DNA of 64,000 nt, taken from positions 1 to 64,000 of the forward strand of contig NZ_JAEUAT010000028.1 in assembly GCF_019511525.1 (NCBI RefSeq), given 5' to 3'. The translations under genes and the position numbers were made by a program. Shown here in pieces: positions 33,866 through 42,784 of the stretch; the stretch's first letter is position 1, and every line of letters begins with the position of its first letter. The notes beneath the pieces are model-generated. The model was not told the DNA's origin. It saw only the letters and a program-made list of their open reading frames with translations, and searched no databases. The stretch is from Rhizobium cauense (GTDB lineage: Bacteria; Pseudomonadota; Alphaproteobacteria; Rhizobiales; Rhizobiaceae).

Positions 33866-35131
33866 ATGCCCGAGCTGCCGAGCCGGGCCCACGAATGGAT
33901 GATTTTAAAAACTGAAAATGACGCGCCGGCACAATCGGCTTCGACCAAAATCAGTCTCAAGAATGTCTACAAAGTCTTTGGCGAGCGTCCGGAACGGGCG
34001 ATGGAGATGATCCGGGCCGGAAAGACCAAATCCGAAATCCACACCAAGCATAAGTGCTCCGTTGGCGTCAACAACGCCAGCTTTGACATCAGGACCGGCG
34101 AGATCTTCGTGATCATGGGCCTTTCTGGCTCAGGAAAATCCACCCTGCTACGCCTTCTCAATCGACTGATTGAGCCAACCTCGGGGTCGATCGAGATCGA
34201 TGGCAAGAATATCACGACCATGTCTCGGCGCGAGCTCATCGACCTGCGCCGCAAGGACATCAGCATGGTCTTTCAGTCCTTTGCGCTCCTGCCCAACCGC
34301 AATGTGCTCAACAACGCTGCCTTCGGCCTTGAAGTTTCCGGTATCGGCGAGGCAGAGCGCAAGGAGAAGGCGCTTGCGGCATTGAAGGCCGTTGGCCTCG
34401 ACACCTATGCCGACAGCCGCCCGGATGAGCTGTCCGGCGGAATGAAGCAGCGTGTTGGCCTTGCCCGCGCGCTCGCCAGCGAACCAACTGTCCTTTTGAT
34501 GGATGAGGCTTTTTCCGCCCTCGATCCGTTGATCCGCACGGAAATGCAAGACGAGCTCGTCCGCCTGCAGGCTGAGCACAGCCGCACGATCGTCTTTGTC
34601 AGCCACGATCTCGACGAGGCCATGCGGATCGGCGACCGCATTTGTATCATGCAGAACGGTCATGTCGTCCAGGTCGGCACGCCAGACGAGATCGTCATGA
34701 GCCCGGCAAATGACTACGTTCGGTCCTTTTTCCGCAACGTCGACGTATCGCAGGTCTTCAGGGCCGGCGATGTTGCCCGCAAGACGCAGGTGACGATCAT
34801 CGAGCGTCAGGGTGTTTCTGCAGCGGCAGCATTAGAGCGCATGAAGAACTATGACCGCGAATACGCCATCGTTATTGGGCGCGACAAGACCTATCAAGGC
34901 GTGGTTAGCCAGACCTCGCTTATCGAGAAGTTGCGTGCCAACTCCAACGATCCTTATCGCGGAGCTTTCCTCTCCGAGATCGAGCCGATCCCGGCTGACG
35001 AACCGTTGTCGAACGTGCTCGGCAAAGTCGCAGCCAGTCCTTGGCCTGTGCCTGTCGTCGACGACGGCAAGCACTATCTCGGCTCTATCAGCAAAACGAC
35101 GTTGCTCGAAACGCTCGACCGCGCAAGCTGA
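33866..35131 (+). CDS. proV: Glycine betaine/proline-type ABC importer ATPase
   Basis: A 421-residue ProV/OpuAA-type ATPase that drives uptake of quaternary amines such as glycine betaine or choline. Typical N-terminal lead ISLKNVYKVFGERPERAMEMIRAGKTKSEI, Walker A GLSGSGKSTLLR, Q-loop VFQSFALLPNRNVL, signature LSGGMKQRVGLARAL, Walker B LLMDEAFSALDP and switch SHDLDEAMRIGDRI. The C-terminal ~130 residues hold a CBS pair as in ProV. The ATG at 33866 lies only 1 base after AAGGAGA, so the ATG at 33899 is an alternative start. The permease gene follows after 35 bases. Confidence 0.9.
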   Translation: MPELPSRAHEWMILKTENDAPAQSASTKISLKNVYKVFGERPERAMEMIRAGKTKSEIHTKHKCSVGVNNASFDIRTGEIFVIMGLSGSGKSTLLRLLNRLIEPTSGSIEIDGKNITTMSRRELIDLRRKDISMVFQSFALLPNRNVLNNAAFGLEVSGIGEAERKEKALAALKAVGLDTYADSRPDELSGGMKQRVGLARALASEPTVLLMDEAFSALDPLIRTEMQDELVRLQAEHSRTIVFVSHDLDEAMRIGDRICIMQNGHVVQVGTPDEIVMSPANDYVRSFFRNVDVSQVFRAGDVARKTQVTIIERQGVSAAAALERMKNYDREYAIVIGRDKTYQGVVSQTSLIEKLRANSNDPYRGAFLSEIEPIPADEPLSNVLGKVAASPWPVPVVDDGKHYLGSISKTTLLETLDRAS

Positions 35132-35166
35132 TTTCTCCCCTAACCGGCCAACCACCGGAGACAGAT

Positions 35167-36048
35167 ATGAATTTCGATATTGGTGACGGCATCGACGCCG
35201 CCGTCAACTACATTCTGGACAATTTTTCGCCCAGCCTCGACCTCATAGCCGGAACAATCGGCTTCGTGACGGGTACGATCCAGAATGCTCTCATTGCCAT
35301 TCCAATGCCCGTCGGCATCGCGATCTTCGTCGTCCTCTCCCTTTGGCGTGTCGGCATTGGCTTTGGTGTTTTGACCGGGGCAGCGCTGTGGCTCGTCAAC
35401 CACATGGGTTTGTGGGATGCGATGATGGAAACGCTTTCGCTTGTCATCGCCTCGACGCTGTTGGCGCTGATCGTTGGCCTGCCGCTTGGGATTGGGATGG
35501 CGCGCAAGGATTCGGTGGCTGCAACCGTACGCCCCGTTCTCGACCTGATGCAAACGATGCCTGCCTTCGTCTATCTCATCCCGGCCGCAATGTTCTTCGG
35601 GCTTGGTTCGGTTCCAGGTGCAATTGCCACCGTGATCTTTTCGATGCCGCCAGTTGTAAGGCTGACCAATCTCGGCATCCGTCAGGTAGATGCCGAGTTC
35701 ATCGAGGCGGGTAACGCCTTTGGGTGCACCTCGATGCAGTTGTTGTTCAAGGTGCAACTTCCAAACGCCTTGCCGTCGATCATGGCCGGGATCAACCAGA
35801 CGATTATGCTGTCGCTATCGATGGTGGTCATTGCTTCCATGATTGGAGCTGGCGGTATCGGCAACACGGTGCTGACGGGCATTCAGCGGCTCGATGTCGG
35901 CACCGGTTTTGAGGGCGGTCTCGCCGTCGTCATTCTCGCTGTCATCCTTGATCGCATCACCCAAAGCTTGGGAAAGCCCCGCGCCGCCTTCTGGCAAGTG
36001 CTGTTCAAGAAGAACGAGCGCGAGACCCTGGAAGCGGTCACTGCCTAA
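35167..36048 (+). CDS. proW: Glycine betaine/proline-type ABC importer permease
   Basis: A 293-residue permease. N-terminal helix region, then WDAMMETLSLVIASTLLALIVGLPLGIGMA and the EAA loop VDAEFIEAGNAFGCTSMQLLFKVQLPNALPSIMAGINQTIMLSLSMVVIASMIGAGG, the ProW signature. CGGAGA precedes the ATG at 35167; earlier in-frame codons overlap the ATPase gene and lack similarity. Shorter at the N-terminus than E. coli ProW, like many alphaproteobacterial ChoW proteins. Confidence 0.9.
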   Translation: MNFDIGDGIDAAVNYILDNFSPSLDLIAGTIGFVTGTIQNALIAIPMPVGIAIFVVLSLWRVGIGFGVLTGAALWLVNHMGLWDAMMETLSLVIASTLLALIVGLPLGIGMARKDSVAATVRPVLDLMQTMPAFVYLIPAAMFFGLGSVPGAIATVIFSMPPVVRLTNLGIRQVDAEFIEAGNAFGCTSMQLLFKVQLPNALPSIMAGINQTIMLSLSMVVIASMIGAGGIGNTVLTGIQRLDVGTGFEGGLAVVILAVILDRITQSLGKPRAAFWQVLFKKNERETLEAVTA

Positions 36049-36115
36049 GCCTTCTGCGCGCGAATCATGCGGGTCCTGAACCCGTGATCACGAAAACCTC
36101 CCCGAAGGAGAGAAT

Positions 36116-36988
36116 ATGTTCAAAACCCTTGCAACCCTTGGCCTGGCTACAGCCATCTTTGGCGGCACCTTCACGACGTTGATGGCTGAGGACACGAAGC
36201 CCATTAAGCTTGGTTGGGCCGCCTGGTCCGATGCTGAATTCGTGACCAAGCTAGCAGCCAAGTTGATCAAGGACGAGCTTGGCACTGAGGTCGAACTGGT
36301 TCAGTCGGATGTGGCTCCACTTTACCAGGGTGTCAGTCGCGGTAATCTCGACGCGATGATGATGGCCTGGTTGCCGCAGACCCATGCCGAGTACTATGCC
36401 AAGGTTAAAGACCGCGTGGAGCCGCTGGGCACTGTTTACGACGGCGCAAAGCTCGGCTGGATTGTCCCGGACTATATTCCGGAAAGCGAGGTCGCCTCGA
36501 TCGAAGACCTGAAGAAGCCAGACGTGCAGAAAAAGCTGTCCGGAACTGTTCAAGGCATTGATCCAGGTGCAGGCCTGACGCGTCTTTCAGAAAAGGCGCT
36601 CACGGATTACGGCCTCGATGGTTATAAGCTCCAGACTTCGAGCGAGGCCGGAATGCTGACCACTGTCGATCGAGCCGTGCGCAGTGAGAAGTGGTTTGTC
36701 GCAACCTCGTGGAGCCCCCACTGGATGTTTGGCAAGTACAAGCTGCGCTACATCGCCGATCCAAAAAAATCGCTCGGCGAAGCCGAACACGTGGAGGTGC
36801 TCGCCCGGAGGGACTTCAAGTCTGACAATCCAAAGGTTGCCGGTTTCCTGTCGCGCATGAAGCTGCCGATTTCCGACCTCGAGGCGGCGATGTTCAATGC
36901 ACAGCAAACCTCATACGACGAGGCAGTGACAAAATACATCAAGGACCACCCTGATCAGATCAAGGCATGGCTCGGCGAACAGAGCTAG
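36116..36988 (+). CDS. proX: Glycine betaine/choline-type ABC importer binding protein
   Basis: A 290-residue OpuAC-family periplasmic protein. Signal peptide MFKTLATLGLATAIFGGTFTTLMA cleaved near residue 24, then KPIKLGWAAWSDAEFVTKLAAKLI, QSDVAPLYQGVSRGNLDAMMMAWLPQTHAEYY and ATSWSPHWMFGKYKLRYI. The tryptophans in AAWSDAE, MAWLP and SWSPHWMF are the kind that build the aromatic box for trimethylammonium groups. AAGGAGA precedes the ATG. The exact ligand is open: glycine betaine, choline, proline betaine or carnitine. Confidence 0.9.
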   Translation: MFKTLATLGLATAIFGGTFTTLMAEDTKPIKLGWAAWSDAEFVTKLAAKLIKDELGTEVELVQSDVAPLYQGVSRGNLDAMMMAWLPQTHAEYYAKVKDRVEPLGTVYDGAKLGWIVPDYIPESEVASIEDLKKPDVQKKLSGTVQGIDPGAGLTRLSEKALTDYGLDGYKLQTSSEAGMLTTVDRAVRSEKWFVATSWSPHWMFGKYKLRYIADPKKSLGEAEHVEVLARRDFKSDNPKVAGFLSRMKLPISDLEAAMFNAQQTSYDEAVTKYIKDHPDQIKAWLGEQS

Positions 36989-36999
36989 GGGGCCGAAAG

Positions 37000-37030
37000 G
37001 CTTCGGCTTTCGAATGAGCGAAGCCGAAGC
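37000..37030 (+). terminator. Hairpin between the betaine importer and the XRE gene
   Basis: GCTTCGGCTT (37000-37009) and AAGCCGAAGC (37021-37030) pair over 10 bp with an 11-base loop, 12 bases after the proX stop. No T run follows, so it may protect mRNA or attenuate rather than terminate. Confidence 0.5.
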
Positions 37031-37052
37031 TCTGACGAGACAGGAGGTTTTC

Positions 37053-37325
37053 ATGTTTTGCGATTACCCGGATAGGGACGTTCCCGCCGACGACACACTG
37101 GGCGGAAGGATTTCTCTGGCACGCGATGCTCGCAAGCTTTCGGTATATAGCGCCGCTGGCATCCTTTGCGTTCCGCCCGAGACGTGGTCGGCCTGGGAAA
37201 ACGATCGCGCAGAACCTCCGGCGGATCGGCTGAAGGTCATGGCAAGGACACTTGATGTCAGCCTTTGGTGGCTGTTGAGCGGCAGGGGTGCTGGTCCGGC
37301 CTGGCCGACAGACGATGCTGCGTAA
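37053..37325 (+). CDS. Small XRE-type helix-turn-helix protein
   Basis: A 90-residue protein with one cro/C1-type helix-turn-helix, LGGRISLARDARKLSVYSAAGILCVPPETWSAWENDRAEPPADRLKVMARTLDVSLWWLLSG (about residues 16-78). The W-x-x-W-E-N-D-R-x-x-P segment after the recognition helix is typical of XRE proteins. AGGAGG lies 8 bases before the ATG at 37053. It may regulate the betaine importer just upstream or the gene after it; nothing in the sequence decides this. Confidence 0.75.
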   Translation: MFCDYPDRDVPADDTLGGRISLARDARKLSVYSAAGILCVPPETWSAWENDRAEPPADRLKVMARTLDVSLWWLLSGRGAGPAWPTDDAA

Positions 37326-37368
37326 CTGCGCAGTCAACTGAGACGAAGAAAATCAGGAGAATGACAAG

Positions 37369-37683
37369 ATGGACAGCAAGACCTTGGCCAAAGAGCTGAC
37401 GCGCTACATCCCCTGCCCCATAGAGGTCGAAAGCTCGAGCATGCAGACTGTCTTTGAGGAGATGGGCTGGAGGATTGCCGAGAACTTTTCTGCAATCGAG
37501 GAGCGCGACAAGGTTTTCGACCTGATCGAGTTCGGTATGCGCAACGGCGATCGACGCCTAAGGAATGTTGTTTCGACCGGCCTCATCGAGGCAATGATCT
37601 CCCGCACTGGCGCCCAGCCCGCACGCTGGCGCCAGATCTCGTCTCATCTTGGGGCACTGTCGGCAGCCTATGCCCACGGCTAG
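37369..37683 (+). CDS. Unrecognised 104-residue protein
   Basis: I do not recognise the family. The protein is soluble, mostly helical in composition and weakly acidic at the N-terminus, with VESSSMQTVFEEMGWRIAENFSAIEERDKVFDLIEFGMRNGDRRLRNVVSTGLIEAMISR in the middle. GGAG lies about 10 bases before the ATG. It follows the XRE gene by 43 bases in the same direction and probably shares its transcript. Confidence 0.6.
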   Translation: MDSKTLAKELTRYIPCPIEVESSSMQTVFEEMGWRIAENFSAIEERDKVFDLIEFGMRNGDRRLRNVVSTGLIEAMISRTGAQPARWRQISSHLGALSAAYAHG

Positions 37684-37796
37684 CCCCCGCTCTTCTGGCC
37701 GGTCGGCGGGAGAGCTATGAAGCGACCTTCCCGTTGGAGGGGTGGCGGCCGTCTCAGGCAGCTCATCGTCTCCGACATAGCGACAGAGCCTCTTGC

Positions 37797-38474
37797 TCAG
37801 GTTGCCTTCGGAGACGTGGTCATTCCGAGGGCTATCTCAGCGAGCTCCTGGGTCGTGTTGATCAACTGATCCGCGCCAGCGCTCTCCAATTCGTCTCTTG
37901 TTCCATAGCCCCAAAGCACGCCTATCGCGCGAACTGAGTTCGCATGCGCGCCGGCAATATCGTATCGACGGTCCCCGACCATGACGCAGCGATCGGGATG
38001 GAGCTCATTCACCCTAATGATGTGGGCGATCAGTTCCGGCTTGTGGTCGATATCGCCGGCTGGCGTCGATCCATAAATGCCGGTGAACAGCGAATCTAAA
38101 CCTTTGTTCGCAAGGATCCTGCGCGCAAATGTCTCCCGCTTCGACGTGGCAAGGTACAGATTGGCCGACTGACTCATCGCCCCGAGAGCCTCCTCAATTC
38201 CGTCGTAAACTTCGCTGAGCAGGAGACCTCTTGCTCCGTAGTCCTGCCGATAGGCATCAACAGCTTCCGCGACGCGATCGTCGCCAAACTGTTGAAGGAG
38301 GTACCGCATGACGTCTTCGATCGGTGGGCCGATGATCGAGGCTATATCCATTCTCGGATCAGTGTCGTGCCCAAGTGAACGAAGTGCCGCCCGGCAGCTC
38401 GACAAAATCCCAGGCTCTGACGCAATCAGCGTCCCATCGAGGTCAAGTAGAATGGCGGACTGTGCAGCTGACAT
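37797..38474 (-). CDS. HAD-superfamily phosphatase (Gph/PgmB-like)
   Basis: A 225-residue haloacid dehalogenase hydrolase. Motif I ILLDLDGTLIASEPG (nucleophile Asp in DLDGT), motif II YLATSKRE, motif III Lys in DHKPELI and motif IV MVGDRRYDIAGAHANS are all present, with an alpha-helical cap between motifs I and II. The family acts on phosphoglycolate and other small phosphates or pyrophosphate. The ATG at 38474, with GAGG upstream, starts right before the motif; the open frame further upstream is not supported. Confidence 0.85.
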   Translation of the reverse strand: MSAAQSAILLDLDGTLIASEPGILSSCRAALRSLGHDTDPRMDIASIIGPPIEDVMRYLLQQFGDDRVAEAVDAYRQDYGARGLLLSEVYDGIEEALGAMSQSANLYLATSKRETFARRILANKGLDSLFTGIYGSTPAGDIDHKPELIAHIIRVNELHPDRCVMVGDRRYDIAGAHANSVRAIGVLWGYGTRDELESAGADQLINTTQELAEIALGMTTSPKAT

Positions 38475-38839
38475 GTGGCGGCCCTCGTTGACTGACTTCA
38501 TCGGCAATAGCCGACACAATGGTAAAACACACGCGCGGATTTTTTTCGCTCTTGCAGTCGGAGCGGATGGCCGGCTCAAACCAGTCGTCATTCCCTTTGC
38601 ACCACCCCGCATCTGAAGCTTGGTACGACGCAGTCTATTGCTATCGTGCCCGCGGGCTCGCTTATCCACAGTCCGATCGTATCATTTCGGGACAGGCAAC
38701 TCTCTGGTGGCAATTGGATTTCTTCGACGCGGCAAATCTCGTTTGTTGGTTGGTAACCTCGAGACTTGGCGGCGGGAGCATACGAGGACCAAATCACCTA
38801 TTTTCTGCCTCGCTTCAATGAATGAAGAGGTGATGAAAC
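38475..38839. other. Intergenic stretch, nothing assigned
   Basis: Lies upstream of the HAD gene on one side and of a small unknown gene on the other. I see no clear promoter pair, repeat or conserved frame. Confidence 0.4.
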
Positions 38840-39037
38840 ATGTTGAATCCTGGCCGCGTTGCCAAAAGTATGGCTACGGATCAGTCCATTGGCGACGAGG
38901 AGATCCTTATCGCCATAGAACACTTGAATGGCGCAATCCGGGCATCCGCCGATGCCGGTAGTTCTCCATCCCAAGACGTACTTCGCGTCAAGCGCATCCT
39001 CGAAGAGGTAGCAACACAACGAAACTTGGCGAAGTAG
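38840..39037 (+). CDS. Small hypothetical protein, 65 residues
   Basis: MLNPGRVAKSMATDQSIGDE and onward, a short soluble helical protein ending in SSPSQDVLRVKRILEEVATQRNLAK. GAGGTG lies about 8 bases before the ATG. No family recognised. Coding status is uncertain because of its length. Confidence 0.4.
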   Translation: MLNPGRVAKSMATDQSIGDEEILIAIEHLNGAIRASADAGSSPSQDVLRVKRILEEVATQRNLAK

Positions 39038-39247
39038 CACTCGCAATCGAGCCTGCCGTGCATTGGGACCAGGCGGTGGTGCGTTGATATACGGGAGAGT
39101 GGAACCTTTCCCCTAATTGGGGGTTATTGTTATAGCGACGCACGAAAACTGTGCCGCTAAGTGACTGTAATCCCATACGACAGTCAACTAGGCCCGGAGC
39201 TGCACCTAGCAGCACCGGGCTTAATCGTTGCGAGAGGGCACATTGTC

Positions 39248-39538
39248 ATGTCTGCCTTACACCTCCGCCCAGACCTTCCCCCATTCATCCAGGATGAAAA
39301 TGGCCACATACCTATGGCCGATGACACTGCGAATTGGCTCGTAATCGTGACCAGGGAAGCCATGGAGGCGGTGGCGTCACCCCCCGATGCCACTCAAAGG
39401 AGACTGCTGGAACACATGACGACATTCGGTTCGGTTGCGACCTACAAACTGGAGCATGGTCGCGCTGGAAAGGAAGAAACGATCTGGATCCTAAAGGAGG
39501 ATGTCGCCGAATGGCGAAGGAGCCAGTCCGACCACTAG
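39248..39538 (+). CDS. Hypothetical protein, 96 residues
   Basis: From the ATG at 39248 (GAGAGGG about 8 bases upstream) the protein has HLRPDLPPFIQDENGHIPMADDTANWLVIVTREAMEAVASPPDATQRRLLEHM, then TYKLEHGRAGKEETIWILKEDVAEWRRS. The mix of helices and an end like a substrate-binding or DNA-binding wing suggests a small regulator-like fold, but I do not recognise it. The frame is open from 39161. Confidence 0.5.
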   Translation: MSALHLRPDLPPFIQDENGHIPMADDTANWLVIVTREAMEAVASPPDATQRRLLEHMTTFGSVATYKLEHGRAGKEETIWILKEDVAEWRRSQSDH

Positions 39539-39832
39539 CAGCCTGTCCGGGCAGTGGATCATATGATTTGCGCGAACCTGCAACTCAAACGCATCCGGGA
39601 TCCTAAGAAGAAATTGGGCAGCAGCGATCGCCTTGTCGTGTGCGGCGGACTGGTTACGCGGCCGAGCGGCCGCAAACCGCCGATTGCTTGCGAACGCCTG
39701 ATGGCACAGGACCTGCACCTTCTGTGCATCAAACATGCGGCATTGCCGTCATTCGTCCCAAATGGTCGAAGCTGCAGTCTGGGATCCCCTTGGTGATCAA
39801 TCTGCGATGTATTTAATATGTGATAGCGGTTA

Positions 39833-42784
39833 ATGTCCGGACCCGTAACCATTTTGGTTGAACGATCGTCCGGGGCTTCGTCCGTGCTTTCCTATTCCTT
39901 TGGTCCATATGTGCTAGTTCCGGATCGGCAATCGCTGACGCGCGGTCAGGCGACCGTTCGTATCGGTAGCCGCGCGCTGGAAATTCTGGCGGCGTTGATC
40001 GAGCGTCCTGGCGAACTAGTGGGTAAGGCAGAGTTGGTGTCGCGTGCCTGGCCGGATACCTTCGTCGAGGAGAGCAATCTCAAGGTGAATGTTGCAGCGC
40101 TTCGTCGGGTGCTTGGTGATGCTCCGGACGGTATGCAATACATAGCGACTGTCAGCGGCCGGGGCTATCGCTTCGTATTTCCCGTACGCATTTCGGAGCG
40201 GAGTGGCGCCGTTGTCACGGCGAAGTCGCAAGGTGCCCGCACGAACAACCTGCCGGTTTCAACGACCCGTTTGGTGGGACGAGGCGAGGCTATCGATGCA
40301 GTCCAGTGTGTCCTGGAGACATCGCGCCTTTTGACGATCGTTGGCCCGGGTGGCGTCGGCAAGACGAGGTTGGCTCTCGCAATCGCTGATCGACTGAAAG
40401 AAGCTTACGAGCATGGCGTCTGGTTCGTTGATCTGGCGACTGTGAACGATGCGGCTCTCGTGCCGACTTCAATTGTCACGACAATGGGATTGAGGGTCCA
40501 CTCGGCGAATATTACAGGTGCAATAGCCGCCTTTGCGGCCGATCGGGAGTTCATCCTTGTCCTCGACAATTGTGAGCATGTAATCGAGGCGGTGGCGGCG
40601 TGCGTAGACGCTTTGTTGGCGGCAGGCGCAAGGCTACGAATTCTTGCGACGAGCCGTGAACCAATACGTGTACGCGGCGAACAGATCTATCGCCTGCCGC
40701 CGCTCGAAACACCGCCGGACGTGTCCGAGCTTACCGCCGCCAGCGCCTTGACGTTCCCAGCAGTCGAGCTCTTCGTCGAGCGGGCAGCGGCAAGTCGCGG
40801 CAAGTTCGAGCTCAACGACGCAAACGCGTCAATCGTGGCCGAGATCTGCCGCAGGCTCGACGGACTGGCGCTTGCGATCGAGCTCGCCGCGCCTTGTCTG
40901 GATGCGTTCAGCACACGCGAACTTCTCAACATTCTATCCGATCAATCTCATGTTTTGAGTGATAGGCGTTGCCGGGACCCTCGACACCACACATTAGATG
41001 CGACGCTGGACTGGAGTTATGGTCTGCTGGCCGAGCCTGAGCGCGTTCTCTTGCAACGCGTCTCGGTTTTTGCCGGCGCCTTCAGTCTCGAATCTGCTTG
41101 TGCAGTTGCTGTCGACAAGGGGCGTGCCCGCTCCGAATGCATGCACGCTGTTGCGAGCCTCGTTGCGAAATCGCTTGTCTCGACAGAGAGAGGTGAGCAT
41201 GGAACGCACTATCGATTGCTCGATACGACGCGCCGATATGCGCTGCAGAAACTCGTCGAAAGCGGAGAAAGTGACAGTCTTCGCCAACGCCACGCGGAGC
41301 ATCTCCTCGAACTCGCCAAACGCGCTGAGGCAGAATGGAAAATTCGACCGACAGCCCACTGGCTCGCCGAGTACGGGCGAAAGATGGATGATGTCCGCAG
41401 CGCATTGGCGTGGGCGCTCGCCGGGGACCGGAACGCTGCCATCGGCGTAGCGCTCACGGTAGCTGCTCTTCCCTTTTGGGAGCATCTATCGCTCGTTGAG
41501 GAATGCCGAGCGGGTGTCGAAATCGCTCTCGCCGAATCCTTTGCTAGCTTCCGCAATGCTGGCGACGAAATGAAACTGCAGTTTGCCTACGGCACGGCAC
41601 TACTTCATACCCGCGGGCCGCTTCCGGAGGTAAAGGAAGCCTGGACCACAGCGCTCGGCTGCGCCGAGGCACTCCATGACACCGACTATAGGCTCAGATG
41701 TCTTTGGGGCTTGTGCGACTACTTCACATGGACGGGGGACCATCGCTCGGCCTTGGAAATGGCGCAAAAGCTCCGAAAGCTGGCAACTGATCGTGGAGAC
41801 GTCGATGCGCGCAACAATGTCGACAGACAAGTGGGAACCGCTCTGCGCTACCTGGGCGATCTTGCTGATGCGCGCCATCACCTTGAACGCATGATAGCCC
41901 GATACATTCCTCCCGTGGCTCGCTCGGACATCGCCCGGTTTCAATTAGACCCGAGATCTGCAGCGCGGGGCACTCTTGCGAACGTGACCTGGCTGCAAGG
42001 ACATCCGGACAAAGCGGTTGCGATGGCGCAACGTCAATTGGAGGAGGCGCGGGCCGCGCAACACGCCCTCGCGCTCTGCAATGCTGTTGTCCACACGACC
42101 TGCCCCATCGCGCTGCTGACAGGCGACCTTGCCACCGCGGAACGCCTTATTGTCGGTATCGAAGCGCATGTTGCTGAACATGCGATGACAGTTTGGAGCG
42201 CCATGAGCCGCTGCCTGCGCGCGGAGTGGCTCATGCAGAGCGGTGATGCATCCGGACTGGCAATGTTGCGAGGCGCGATTGATGAGCTTCTTGCTGTCCA
42301 TTTCCGCATGCGGTGCCCCTTCTATATCGGTGTTTATGCTGCGGGTCTCGGCGACCATGGAGACGTTGATGCCGGCAGAATGGCAATCGACGAGGCAATT
42401 GCCCTTTCGGCATCGACGGGTGAAATCTGGTGCATGCCTGAGCTGTTGCGCATAAAGGCGGATTTGTTGGCCATGGAGAGCGTCAACGGGACGGCGCAGG
42501 CAACCGAGGCGCTTTATGTCCAAGCGCTCGATCTGGCGCGCCGGCAGGGTGCACTGTCATGGGAGCTGCGCGCCGCTACGGCATTGTCCGAGCATTGGCT
42601 TCGGGCGGATCAGGGCGGAATGGCTGCCAAAGTTCTGGCGCCGGTTTACGGGCGGTTCAACGACGGATTCGCTACCCGCGATCTACTGAAGGCACGCAAG
42701 CTTCTCGATCTTCTGGGAGAGCTTGGCGAGAGGCGCGCCGTGGCCCGACCCGACGCCAGGCGTGGCAGGCCTACGCATCCTTAG
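39833..42784 (+). CDS. Winged-helix/STAND ATPase regulator with TPR-like tail (copy 1)
   Basis: A 983-residue cytoplasmic regulator. Residues about 22-118 are an OmpR/ToxR-type winged helix (FGPYVLVPDRQSLTRGQATVRIGSRALEILAALIERPGELV and SNLKVNVAALRRVLGD). Next comes a STAND/NB-ARC ATPase with Walker A GPGGVGKT at 171-178, Walker B FILVLDNCEHVIEA and the R-I-L-A-T-S-R-E-P sensor loop. The rest is helical repeat of TPR kind (about 500-970). Such proteins gate transcription by ATP-dependent conformational change; the trigger is unknown. Two paralogs lie at 53.2 and 58.0 kb. It converges with an MFS gene and overlaps its end by 3 bases. Confidence 0.88.
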   Translation: MSGPVTILVERSSGASSVLSYSFGPYVLVPDRQSLTRGQATVRIGSRALEILAALIERPGELVGKAELVSRAWPDTFVEESNLKVNVAALRRVLGDAPDGMQYIATVSGRGYRFVFPVRISERSGAVVTAKSQGARTNNLPVSTTRLVGRGEAIDAVQCVLETSRLLTIVGPGGVGKTRLALAIADRLKEAYEHGVWFVDLATVNDAALVPTSIVTTMGLRVHSANITGAIAAFAADREFILVLDNCEHVIEAVAACVDALLAAGARLRILATSREPIRVRGEQIYRLPPLETPPDVSELTAASALTFPAVELFVERAAASRGKFELNDANASIVAEICRRLDGLALAIELAAPCLDAFSTRELLNILSDQSHVLSDRRCRDPRHHTLDATLDWSYGLLAEPERVLLQRVSVFAGAFSLESACAVAVDKGRARSECMHAVASLVAKSLVSTERGEHGTHYRLLDTTRRYALQKLVESGESDSLRQRHAEHLLELAKRAEAEWKIRPTAHWLAEYGRKMDDVRSALAWALAGDRNAAIGVALTVAALPFWEHLSLVEECRAGVEIALAESFASFRNAGDEMKLQFAYGTALLHTRGPLPEVKEAWTTALGCAEALHDTDYRLRCLWGLCDYFTWTGDHRSALEMAQKLRKLATDRGDVDARNNVDRQVGTALRYLGDLADARHHLERMIARYIPPVARSDIARFQLDPRSAARGTLANVTWLQGHPDKAVAMAQRQLEEARAAQHALALCNAVVHTTCPIALLTGDLATAERLIVGIEAHVAEHAMTVWSAMSRCLRAEWLMQSGDASGLAMLRGAIDELLAVHFRMRCPFYIGVYAAGLGDHGDVDAGRMAIDEAIALSASTGEIWCMPELLRIKADLLAMESVNGTAQATEALYVQALDLARRQGALSWELRAATALSEHWLRADQGGMAAKVLAPVYGRFNDGFATRDLLKARKLLDLLGELGERRAVARPDARRGRPTHP

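Noticed and set aside
33582..33902. Frame of 106 codons before the betaine ATPase
   Set aside because: No ribosome site, overlaps the start of proV in another frame and resembles nothing known.
36049..36115. Hairpin ATCA..CGGGT/ACCCG..TGAT between proW and proX
   Set aside because: The stem is only 5 bp plus a bulged 4 bp, too weak to list.
39554..39796. Frame of 80 codons before STAND copy 1
   Set aside because: No ribosome site and no recognisable domain; not enough to call a gene.
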